Shown in pieces: positions 46,286 to 54,286 of a DNA stretch of 64,000 nucleotides. A program made the translations under genes and the position numbers. This stretch comes from Neptunomonas phycophila. GTDB lineage: Bacteria; Pseudomonadota; Gammaproteobacteria; Pseudomonadales; Balneatricaceae. The stretch is taken from contig NZ_MRCI01000001.1 of NCBI RefSeq assembly GCF_001922575.1, positions 1,984,001 to 2,048,000 on the forward strand. Direction: 5' to 3'. The first letter of the stretch is position 1; every line of letters starts with the position of its first letter. Below the pieces are notes generated by a model. It saw only the letters and a program-made list of their open reading frames with translations. It searched no databases and had not been told where the DNA came from.

Positions 46286-47755
46286 ATGAACCACGATAAA
46301 TCATTTAATCTGCTGTCGTTCACCGGCAAAATGAAGGTACTGCACTTCAGTTGGTTAGCGTTCTTTATTACGTTTTTTGTATGGTTTAACCATGCACCTT
46401 TATTAGGCTCAATTGCCGAGTCACTTGGCTTGACTAAGTCAGAGTTAAAAACCCTATTGATCCTAAACGTGGCACTCACCATTCCTGCACGTATTTTAAT
46501 TGGGATGCTCACCGATAAGTACGGCCCCCGTATTACGTATGCGGCGTTGCTTTTTTTCTCAAGCTTGCCATGTTTTTGGTTTGCCATGGCAACGGATTTC
46601 ACGCAACTGGCTATTTCGCGCTTCTTACTCGGTTTTGTCGGCGCAGGTTTTGTCATCGGTATTCGTATGGTCAGCGAGTGGTTCCCCGCTAATGAGCTAG
46701 GCACCGCTGAAGGTATTTATGGTGGCTGGGGCAACTTCGGCTCTGCAGCAGCAGCCATGAGTTTACCGACACTGGCCCTGATCTTTGGTGGTGAAGATGG
46801 CTGGCGCTATGCCGTTGGCCTTACCGGTGTTATTTGTTTTTTATTCAGCTTTGTTTGGTATGCCAATGTTAGTGATACACCTAAAGGCTCAACCTACTTC
46901 AAACCTAAAAAGATTGGGGGCTTAGAGGTCACGAGTAAAGGTGATTTTGTTTTTCTACTAATCATGAAAGTTCCCATGTATGCAGCCCTTGCGCTACTCG
47001 CATGGAAATTGTCGCCTAACGGTGTCTCGATGTTATCCGAAGGCGTGACCACGATTATCTATCTGATCTTGATCGCTATTTTTATCTACGACTGTTACAG
47101 CGCGTACAATGTTAACCGTGACATGTTTGCCACACCGGTACCCGAAATCCAGCGTTACCCATTTAAACAGGTTGCTGTGCTAAATATATTATATTTTGCA
47201 ACATTTGGTTCGGAACTGGCCGTGGTGTCTATGTTACCGCTATTTTTCTCAGATACCTTTAACCTTGATATGGTTTACGCGGGCTTATTAGCGTCAGCTT
47301 ATGCGTTTATGAATCTGATGTCGCGCCCCGGTGGAGGCTGGTTGAGTGATAGATTTGGTCGCAAAAAGACACTACTCATTCTAACGGCTGGCCTCGCTGC
47401 TGGTTACGCCCTTATGGCGATGATCGATAGCAGCTGGCCTTTAGTATTGGCAGTGGTTGCTGCTATGGCATGTTCTTTCTTTGTTCAAGCAGGTGAAGGC
47501 GCCGTTTTTGCGGTAGTGCCGTTGATCAAACGTCGCCTAACAGGGCAAATCGCAGGTATGACAGGCGCATACGGCAACACCGGTGCTGTATTCTATTTAA
47601 CCGTGCTATCCATGGTTGATTACTCCACGTTCTTCATGGTGATTGCAGCGACGGCTGTCATTGGTTTTGTTACCTTATTGTTCTTAAAAGAACCTAAAGG
47701 TCATATGGCGGAAGTCAACGAAGATGGTACTGTTGAGCTAATCCAAGTTAGCTAA
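46286..47755 (+). CDS. Nitrate/nitrite MFS transporter, NarK/NasA type
   Basis: 489 residues, twelve-helix nitrate/nitrite porter. The two nitrate signature motifs are visible: [12 protein letters not shown] (helix 5) and [12 protein letters not shown] (helix 11), and the substrate-contact Arg pair region ([14 protein letters not shown] and FLFGS-like [13 protein letters not shown]). As it follows nrtABD the cell has two nitrate uptake routes. Nitrite export cannot be excluded. Confidence 0.93.
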   Translation: MNHDKSFNLLSFTGKMKVLHFSWLAFFITFFVWFNHAPLLGSIAESLGLTKSELKTLLILNVALTIPARILIGMLTDKYGPRITYAALLFFSSLPCFWFAMATDFTQLAISRFLLGFVGAGFVIGIRMVSEWFPANELGTAEGIYGGWGNFGSAAAAMSLPTLALIFGGEDGWRYAVGLTGVICFLFSFVWYANVSDTPKGSTYFKPKKIGGLEVTSKGDFVFLLIMKVPMYAALALLAWKLSPNGVSMLSEGVTTIIYLILIAIFIYDCYSAYNVNRDMFATPVPEIQRYPFKQVAVLNILYFATFGSELAVVSMLPLFFSDTFNLDMVYAGLLASAYAFMNLMSRPGGGWLSDRFGRKKTLLILTAGLAAGYALMAMIDSSWPLVLAVVAAMACSFFVQAGEGAVFAVVPLIKRRLTGQIAGMTGAYGNTGAVFYLTVLSMVDYSTFFMVIAATAVIGFVTLLFLKEPKGHMAEVNEDGTVELIQVS

Positions 47756-47783
47756 TGGGCCATCTATACTGAATACATAACAG

Positions 47784-47806
47784 CGGCTACTTGGGTAGCC
47801 GTTTTT
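47784..47806 (+). terminator. Intrinsic terminator after the NarK-type gene
   Basis: CGGCTAC-TTGG-GTAGCCG-TTTTT: 7-bp stem with a tetraloop. It lies between the transporter and the kinase gene, so the latter depends on read-through or its own promoter. It lacks the AnnGnn hexaloop of the NasT leaders. Confidence 0.85.
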
Positions 47807-47841
47807 CGTTTAAAAATTGAAACAATGGGTCAATAGGTTTA

Positions 47842-49554
47842 ATGAGTCAGAAATTAGATGTCAATTTTGGTGGTTATTCCATTGCCGGCCTTAAAAGCCT
47901 AAATCAAGACTCCTTTGCAGCTTCTAACCCAACGGGAAATGAACGCGAGTTTAAAGGCATTGCCGCTGCTATTGCCGATGGCGTAAGCAGCTGCGAGGAC
48001 TCTCACATTGCAAGCCAAACCGCAGTGACTAGCTTTATTTCTGACTACTTAAGCACCTCTCCTAGCTGGAGTGTCAGTACCAGCGCTTCTCGCGTCCTCA
48101 CCAGTTTGAATCGCTGGCTATTTCAAGAAAACCAAAGCCGGCAAGGTCATCTCTCTAGCATGCTCACCACGTTTTCATCGGTCGTGATCAAGTCATCGAG
48201 CTTATATTGCTTTCACGTGGGCGACTCTCGTATTTACCTGATGAGTAACGGTAACTTGGAGCAGCTTTCAACTGACCATGTGTTGAACGGTGGATCACAA
48301 GAGTATTTATCCCGCGCACTGGGTGCTGATTCACACTTAGAAGTCGATTTTTTTAAGCGGCTTTTAAACGAGGGGGATCGCGTTTTAATGACAACCGATG
48401 GGGTGCATGGCTTTTTATCACAAAGCCAATTAAAAACTCTCATGCTGGCTGAGCACGAGACTCTTGAAGAGCACGCTAAAGCAATAGTTAATGCTGCTGT
48501 TGAAGCCGGCAGTGATGACAACCTGACCGCTTTAATCCTCGATATAAGGCAGTTAGGTATAGAAACGCTAGACGAAACACAGCAACGGTTAACACGTTTA
48601 CCTATCCCTCCTGTTTTAACCGTCGGTAACAAGATAGACGGTTACGAAGTCCAGCAGGTTATCTTTAGCGGTACACGCAGTCACATGTATCTAGTCAAGG
48701 ACATAGAATCAAACGACAAATACGTTTTAAAAGCGCCTTCAGAGAATTTTACAGAGGATTTAGTCTACCTCGATGGTTTTATTCGTGAAGAGTGGGTTGG
48801 CCAAACCCTAGACCATAATAATGTGATGAAAACCTTTCGCCCCCTACGTCCTAAACAGTTCATGTATTATTTAGGTGAGTACATTGAAGGCACCGATTTA
48901 CGGCAATGGATGCGAGATAACCCTGAACCCTCGATTGATGTGGTTCGCCAAATCACCAAGCAGATAATTGCAGGGCTAAGAGCCTTTCAACGTAAGGACA
49001 TGGTCCATCAGGATTTAAAGCCCGAAAACATCATGCTGACGATCGATGGCACTATCAAGATTTTGGATTTTGGAACCGTCCTAGTGGCTGGCAGCAATGA
49101 AATCATCTCCCCTTTGGATAAATCGATTCCGCAGGGAAGTGTTAATTACATCGCACCTGAATATTTAATGGGTGAAAGTGGAAACTCGCAATCTGACCTG
49201 TTCTCGCTGGCCGTTATTGTTTACGAAATGCTCACTGGCAAGCTCCCCTACAAAGAGCGTCCCCCTAACGCAGCTCAACTAAAATACTACAGTGAGCTGG
49301 ATTATTTACCTTCTATCCAGCACCGAAAAGACCTACCTCTTTGGATAGAAGGCTGTTTACGCAAAGCTCTTCAACCTAATCCATCCCATCGATACGCGGC
49401 TTTTTCAGAATTTTTGCACGACCTGACTGTTCCCAACCGATCACTGGAAGCCAGCATCAAAGCCAAACCACTCATGGAACGCAACCCTACTTTGTTTTGG
49501 CAAAGCTGCTGCGCTGCGCTGGTACTTTTAAATATATATCAATGGTTATTCTAA
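47842..49554 (+). CDS. PP2C phosphatase - Ser/Thr kinase fusion with C-terminal membrane anchor
   Basis: 570 residues. N-terminal PP2C domain (about 10-230): LNQDSF, IADGVSSCEDSH, HVGDSRIYL, MTTDGVHG and GSDDNL hold the metal aspartates. Protein-kinase domain (about 265-525): KAPSENF region supplies the ATP lysine, HQDLKPENIML the catalytic loop, DFGTV the Mg Asp. Residues about 548-568 are a hydrophobic C-terminal anchor. Kinase and phosphatase of opposite action in one chain suggest a self-resetting switch. Pseudomonas nitrate loci carry a kinase in the same place, but its target is not known to me. Confidence 0.9.
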   Translation: MSQKLDVNFGGYSIAGLKSLNQDSFAASNPTGNEREFKGIAAAIADGVSSCEDSHIASQTAVTSFISDYLSTSPSWSVSTSASRVLTSLNRWLFQENQSRQGHLSSMLTTFSSVVIKSSSLYCFHVGDSRIYLMSNGNLEQLSTDHVLNGGSQEYLSRALGADSHLEVDFFKRLLNEGDRVLMTTDGVHGFLSQSQLKTLMLAEHETLEEHAKAIVNAAVEAGSDDNLTALILDIRQLGIETLDETQQRLTRLPIPPVLTVGNKIDGYEVQQVIFSGTRSHMYLVKDIESNDKYVLKAPSENFTEDLVYLDGFIREEWVGQTLDHNNVMKTFRPLRPKQFMYYLGEYIEGTDLRQWMRDNPEPSIDVVRQITKQIIAGLRAFQRKDMVHQDLKPENIMLTIDGTIKILDFGTVLVAGSNEIISPLDKSIPQGSVNYIAPEYLMGESGNSQSDLFSLAVIVYEMLTGKLPYKERPPNAAQLKYYSELDYLPSIQHRKDLPLWIEGCLRKALQPNPSHRYAAFSEFLHDLTVPNRSLEASIKAKPLMERNPTLFWQSCCAALVLLNIYQWLF

Positions 49555-49669
49555 CCACTACGCACCAAAGGCGAGCAAAATACTAAAAAATCACGGTTTT
49601 GGTGCGCTAATTCAATATAAAAACCACTCAAGATAATGATAAGCCTTTGTTTTAAAACACATTTAAAAA

Positions 49670-49686
49670 CTGGCACACTTTTAGCT
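49670..49686 (+). promoter_or_regulatory. Sigma-54 type promoter of the nirBD operon
   Basis: CTGGCACA-CTTT-TAGCTT has GG and GC at the same spacing as the nrtA promoter; TTGC is replaced by TAGC. Half-sites GCACCA (49562-49567) and TGGTGC (49600-49605) upstream could bind NtrC. Otherwise the 49555-49857 gap holds a strong TTTAGTAACTT/AAGTTACTAAA stem at 49721-49755 and the NasT leader. Confidence 0.7.
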
Positions 49687-49782
49687 TATTAAACTTTAAC
49701 AACAGAGATTCTCTTGTTGCTTTAGTAACTTACCACCCAATTTAAAGTTACTAAAAATGTAAAATTATACAATTCGAATATT

Positions 49783-49838
49783 GAACAAAGGCGTTCTACC
49801 TCGTGCATATTAAAAGTGCCGCGGTGAACGCCTTTTTT
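49783..49838 (+). promoter_or_regulatory. NasT-type leader with attenuating terminator (FAD gene/nirBD)
   Basis: GAAC-AAAGGC-GTTC (49783-49796) is a 4-bp stem with hexaloop A1/G4. The overlapping terminator is GGCGTTCtACC/GGTGAACGCC (49790-49832) followed by TTTTTT. Upstream, CAACAGAG/CTCTTGTTG and TTTAGTAACTT/AAGTTACTAAA stems may be the first hairpins of the leader. Confidence 0.85.
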
Positions 49839-49857
49839 CGTTTTAGGGGCGGCTAAC

Positions 49858-51132
49858 ATGACAGCAGCGACATCAAAACCACATTTAGTGATTATCGGCA
49901 CCGGTATGGCTGGTGGGCGTTTACTAGAAGAGCTGATGCGCCGAAGTACTGACCACTTCACTATTTCTGTTTTTGGCGAAGAACCGCACCCTAATTACAA
50001 CCGCATTATGCTTTCACCATTACTGGCGGGCGAAGTTTCAGCAGAAGACATCGTTCTTAACCCATTGGACTGGTACAAAGAGCACAATATTACGCTTTAC
50101 GCGGGTGAGCGCATTGTTGGTATTGATAAAGCCGCTAAAAGAGTGGTTGGCGATCAAGGCACTCAGCTTGAATACGATCATCTGGTGTTTGCCACCGGAT
50201 CTTTACCTGCACGCATCCCTACTCCAGGTCAGCACCTCAATCATATTTATGCGTTTAGAACGATGGCGGATGTGGATTCTATTATCCACTCATCCAAATC
50301 GGCCAAATCTGCCGTTGTTGTCGGCGGTGGCTTATTAGGATTAGAAGCCGCCTATGGGCTAGCGATTAAAGGAATTAAAACGACTGTAGTTAACCGTGCT
50401 GGCCATGTTCTAAATCGTCAGCTCGATGAAGCCGCTGGCGAAATGCTACGCCAAGCCATGCTTGAAAAAGGCGTGGACACCGCATTAAACGCTGACATTA
50501 AAGAATTTACCGGCTCCGACCGCGTTACCGGCGTTGCGCTAGAAAGCGGCGAAGTAATCGCCGCCGACCTCGTAATCATTGCTATTGGGATCACTCCCAA
50601 TACAGCCTTGGCACACGCAGCAGGCTTAAATGTTGGTCGTGGCATTATTGTTGATGACTACTTGGTCACATCCGACCCACACATTAGTGGCTTAGGTGAA
50701 TGCATAGAACATCGTGGCGAAACCTTTGGTTTGGTCGCACCCATCTGGGATCAGGCGCGTTTACTCGCAGATCGCTTGGTCTTCAATACTCAACTTCCGT
50801 ATCTCTCTTCGGCAGTCCCAACCAAGCTCAAAGTGTCAGGCATTGACCTGTTCTCGGCAGGCGAGGTTAACGGCCTTCCAGAAGACCGCATTGTGATATT
50901 ACAAGACCCTTCCCAAAGGGCGTATCGCAAATTAATTATCCGCGACCAAAAGCTGGTGGGCATTGTCTTGTTTGGCGATGTTCAAGATGGCAACTGGTAT
51001 TTCGAACTACTTGAGCAGCAGAGCAAGGTTGATGATTTGCTGCCTCACCTGATGTTTGGGCAAGCCTTTTGCCGACAAGCACTAGAACACAACAATCAGC
51101 CTGAGAATGCGCTGACAGGAGCATCGTTATGA
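49858..51132 (+). CDS. NAD(P)H/FAD oxidoreductase of nitrate assimilation (NasC-like)
   Basis: 424 residues resembling the N-terminal half of NirB: FAD motif IIGTGMAGGRLLEEL, FGEEPHPNYNRIML (NirB-type), ATGSLPARIP, NAD motif VVGGGLLGLEAAYGL. Only two cysteines are present, so it lacks the BFD-type [2Fe-2S] domain of Klebsiella NasC. It probably passes electrons from NADH to the nitrate reductase NasA. The stop overlaps nirB by 4 bp. Confidence 0.83.
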   Translation: MTAATSKPHLVIIGTGMAGGRLLEELMRRSTDHFTISVFGEEPHPNYNRIMLSPLLAGEVSAEDIVLNPLDWYKEHNITLYAGERIVGIDKAAKRVVGDQGTQLEYDHLVFATGSLPARIPTPGQHLNHIYAFRTMADVDSIIHSSKSAKSAVVVGGGLLGLEAAYGLAIKGIKTTVVNRAGHVLNRQLDEAAGEMLRQAMLEKGVDTALNADIKEFTGSDRVTGVALESGEVIAADLVIIAIGITPNTALAHAAGLNVGRGIIVDDYLVTSDPHISGLGECIEHRGETFGLVAPIWDQARLLADRLVFNTQLPYLSSAVPTKLKVSGIDLFSAGEVNGLPEDRIVILQDPSQRAYRKLIIRDQKLVGIVLFGDVQDGNWYFELLEQQSKVDDLLPHLMFGQAFCRQALEHNNQPENALTGASL

Positions 51133-53669
51133 ATAAGCAAAATCTCGTGGTTGTCGGTAACGGCATGGTAGGACACCAATTCCTACAAAGCCTTGCTGAT
51201 AGCGGGCAGTTAGAACAATTTAACGTCACTGTGTTTTGTGAAGAACCACGTTTGGCTTATGACCGCGTGTATCTGAGCAGTTATTTCTCTGGCGCTACCG
51301 CCGATGACTTAGCTATGGGTCACATAGAAGTCTACCAAAGCTGGGGGTTAAATGTCCTGATCGGCGAAGCGGTTACTCACATTGACCGTGACCACCAGCA
51401 CGTACTAACCAATAAAGGCACCAAGCTTTTCTATGACAAACTTGTGCTTGCTACAGGGTCTTATCCATTTGTGCCGCCAATGCCAGGGCATGACCGTGAA
51501 CACTGCTTAGTTTACCGTACAATAGAAGACCTAGAAGCCATCAAAGCGTCTGCTGAAAAAGGTAAAATTGGGGTTGTCGTCGGTGGTGGACTGCTCGGGC
51601 TAGAAGCAGCAAAAGCCTTAAAAGACTTAGGCCTAGAAACGCATGTCGTCGAATTTGCACCCCGCCTAATGGCTGTTCAGCTAGACGAGGGTGGCGGTAA
51701 CTTACTACGTAGCAAAATAGAAGGTATGGGCGTTAAAGTGCATACCGGCAAAAATACTCAGCAAATTGTCGACGGTGAAGATGCTTACCACCGTATGGAA
51801 TTTGCCGACGGGGATTCATTAGAAACGGACTTGGTGCTGTTTTCCGCCGGTATACGACCACGTGATAATCTGGCACGCCAATGTGGCTTAGACGTAGGTG
51901 AACGTGGTGGTATCGTCGTCAATAACAACTGCCAGACCTCAGACGAAAACATCTATGCCATTGGTGAGTGCGCACTGTGGGAAAACCGTATCTTTGGTTT
52001 AGTGGCTCCTGGCTACGCCATGGCGAAAGTGGTCGTTTCACAGCTCAATAAGGGCGATACACAATTCTTGGGTGCCGATATGAGCACCAAGTTAAAGCTA
52101 ATGGGTGTTGACGTTGCGAGCATCGGTGATGCACACGCGCATACTCCCGGTGCCAAAAGCTATGTGTACAACGATGAAGTTAACGAGATTTACAAAAAAA
52201 TCGTGGTTAGCGAATCCGGCAAAATTCTTCTAGGAGCTATCTTAGTCGGTGAAGCCGAAGCGTACGGCACATTACTGCAATACGCGTTAAATGCCATCGA
52301 ACTACCTGCCAACCCAGAAGTGTTAATCGTCCCTAACTTTGGTGGTGACGACGCACAAACCGGCTTAGGTGTTAGCTCCCTCCCTGAAACAGCGCAAATA
52401 TGCTCATGCCACGATGTAACAAAAGGAGGCATTTGTTGCTCAATTGATAATGGAGCTCAAACTGTTGGGGATGTAAAAGCCGACACCAAAGCTGGTACGG
52501 GCTGCGGCGGTTGCGTACAACTATTAACCGACCTTGTAAATCACGAGTTATCCGCTCGCGGTGTAGAAGTAAGTACTGATATCTGCGAGCACTTCTCATA
52601 TACGCGAGAAGACCTATACAACATTATCCGTGTAGAAGGCGTAAAAACCTTTAAAGACCTACTCCACTCGCACGGAAATGGCGGTCATGGTTGCGAAATT
52701 TGCAAACCATTAATTGGCTCTATTCTGGCCTCTTGCTGGAATGAATACGTGCTAGATACGCCGCATGTAAGCCTGCAAGATACGAACGATACTTTCTTAG
52801 CCAACATGCAGAAAGATGGGACTTACTCAGTCGTGCCTCGTGTACCGGGTGGAGAAATCACACCTGATCAATTGATTGCTATTGGACAAGTAGGCAAAGA
52901 ATACAACCTCTACACTAAAATCACTGGCGGTCAACGAATCGACTTATTCGGCGCCCGTTTAGAAGAGCTACCTTCTATTTGGTCAAAACTAATCGATGCC
53001 GGTTTAGAAACTGGCCACGCATACGGCAAGTCTTTGCGTACGGTTAAATCCTGTGTCGGCAGCACCTGGTGCCGTTACGGTGTCGATGACAGTGTGGGTT
53101 TAGCGATCGAATTAGAAAACCGCTACAAGGGATTACGTGCACCGCATAAGATTAAGTTTGCTGTTTCAGGTTGTACCCGGGAATGTGCCGAAGCACAAAG
53201 TAAAGACGTCGGTATCATTGCAACCGAAAATGGCTGGAACCTTTATCTTTGCGGTAACGGTGGGATGAAACCCCGTCATGGTGATCTTTTTGCAACCGAT
53301 CTCGATAAAGATACCCTCATCAAGTACATCGATCGCTTCTTAATGTTTTACGTTAAGACCGGTAAGCGCCTACAGCGCACATCCGTTTGGATGGAAAACC
53401 TAGAAGGTGGGCTGGATTACCTACGAAAAGTGGTTATCGATGACCATCTCAATGTTGCGCAAGAGCTTGAAGATCAAATGGACAGCATTGTAGGGACTTA
53501 TGAGTGTGAGTGGAAACGTACGGTTGAAGACCCTATTGCACTTAAACGCTTCCGTACATTTGTTAATAGTGAAGAGAAAGATAACAACATTTTGTTCGTC
53601 GAAGAGCGTGGCCAAATACGCCCCGCACGCGATGAAGAAAAAGCAGAACCGATCAAACTGGTTGGGTGA
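51129..53669 (+). CDS. nirB: Assimilatory nitrite reductase, large subunit
   Basis: 846 residues; reduces nitrite to ammonium with NADH. Order: FAD/NADH domain (residues 1-about 400, VVGNGMVGHQFLQ, VVGGGLLGLEAAKAL); BFD-type [2Fe-2S] with Cys in ICSCHDVTKGGICC and TGCGGCVQLL; ferredoxin-like and siroheme/[4Fe-4S] domains with Cys in SCVGSTWCRYG and VSGCTRECAEAQ. An extra PHVSLQDTND...VVPRVPGGEITP strand region precedes the siroheme part as normal. Complete. Confidence 0.96.
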   Translation: MNKQNLVVVGNGMVGHQFLQSLADSGQLEQFNVTVFCEEPRLAYDRVYLSSYFSGATADDLAMGHIEVYQSWGLNVLIGEAVTHIDRDHQHVLTNKGTKLFYDKLVLATGSYPFVPPMPGHDREHCLVYRTIEDLEAIKASAEKGKIGVVVGGGLLGLEAAKALKDLGLETHVVEFAPRLMAVQLDEGGGNLLRSKIEGMGVKVHTGKNTQQIVDGEDAYHRMEFADGDSLETDLVLFSAGIRPRDNLARQCGLDVGERGGIVVNNNCQTSDENIYAIGECALWENRIFGLVAPGYAMAKVVVSQLNKGDTQFLGADMSTKLKLMGVDVASIGDAHAHTPGAKSYVYNDEVNEIYKKIVVSESGKILLGAILVGEAEAYGTLLQYALNAIELPANPEVLIVPNFGGDDAQTGLGVSSLPETAQICSCHDVTKGGICCSIDNGAQTVGDVKADTKAGTGCGGCVQLLTDLVNHELSARGVEVSTDICEHFSYTREDLYNIIRVEGVKTFKDLLHSHGNGGHGCEICKPLIGSILASCWNEYVLDTPHVSLQDTNDTFLANMQKDGTYSVVPRVPGGEITPDQLIAIGQVGKEYNLYTKITGGQRIDLFGARLEELPSIWSKLIDAGLETGHAYGKSLRTVKSCVGSTWCRYGVDDSVGLAIELENRYKGLRAPHKIKFAVSGCTRECAEAQSKDVGIIATENGWNLYLCGNGGMKPRHGDLFATDLDKDTLIKYIDRFLMFYVKTGKRLQRTSVWMENLEGGLDYLRKVVIDDHLNVAQELEDQMDSIVGTYECEWKRTVEDPIALKRFRTFVNSEEKDNNILFVEERGQIRPARDEEKAEPIKLVG

Positions 53670-53680
53670 GGTATAAAACG

Positions 53681-54013
53681 ATGACAACAGCTAATTGGAT
53701 TGATTTGTGCGGAGTTGAAGATTTAGTAAGCGATAGTGGCGTTTGTGCGCTACTCGGCGACAAGCAAGTCGCACTCTTCTATCTACCAACCGAAAATAAG
53801 GTATTTGCGTTAGGTCAGTTTGATCCTATCGGCAAAGCGAATGTCATGTCTCGTGGCATTATTGGATCAAGCGGTGATGATATTTACGTAGCTTCACCTT
53901 TATATAAGCAGCGTTTTCGCCTAAACGACGGCGTATGTTTAGATGACGAGACGGTATCACTTCCGTGCTGGACAGCGCAGATAGTTGATAACCGCGTCAA
54001 AATTCAAGCATAA
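53681..54013 (+). CDS. nirD: Assimilatory nitrite reductase, small subunit
   Basis: 110 residues from the ATG at 53681 (MTTANWIDLCGVEDL). Rieske-like fold but without the CxH pairs, as usual for NirD. Typical segments: YLPTENKVFALGQFDPIGKANVMSRGI and ASPLYKQRFRL. Last gene of the nirBD operon, 11 bp after nirB, with a terminator downstream. Confidence 0.93.
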   Translation: MTTANWIDLCGVEDLVSDSGVCALLGDKQVALFYLPTENKVFALGQFDPIGKANVMSRGIIGSSGDDIYVASPLYKQRFRLNDGVCLDDETVSLPCWTAQIVDNRVKIQA

Positions 54014-54117
54014 CTCGCACAGGGGCAATGTTGGTCATTTTGCTAACTAGCATGCCCAGCAAACCCTAGGCAGTTTTGCTCGTTAACCAGCAGAAAAGCG
54101 ATCCTCCTCCTACCTTT

Positions 54118-54158
54118 GGGGCTAACGGATAATTATTACCCTTAAGCCCTTTTTTTTC
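54118..54158 (+). terminator. Intrinsic terminator of nirBD
   Basis: GGGCTAACGG and CCTTAAGCCC pair imperfectly around an AT-rich loop, followed by TTTTTTTT. About 105 bp after nirD. The rest of the 54014-54286 gap shows no other structure. Confidence 0.75.
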
Positions 54159-54286
54159 GCATCAGAATCGAAGAAAGTCTTCAATTGGATACATAAAATC
54201 CTAACTGATAGTGGATTTTTGCTTTCTAGTAGGCTCCATCACATTCCTTGTCTATAGTTAACGCACAATATAATTAGGCTAATAAT

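Noticed and set aside
46162-46704. 180-codon open frame on the minus strand over the NarK-type gene
   Set aside because: It lies opposite a strongly conserved transporter and shows no family motif; it also covers the leader hairpin.
47784-47806. Fifth NasT leader before the kinase gene
   Set aside because: A simple tetraloop terminator without any AnnGnn hexaloop or competing stem.
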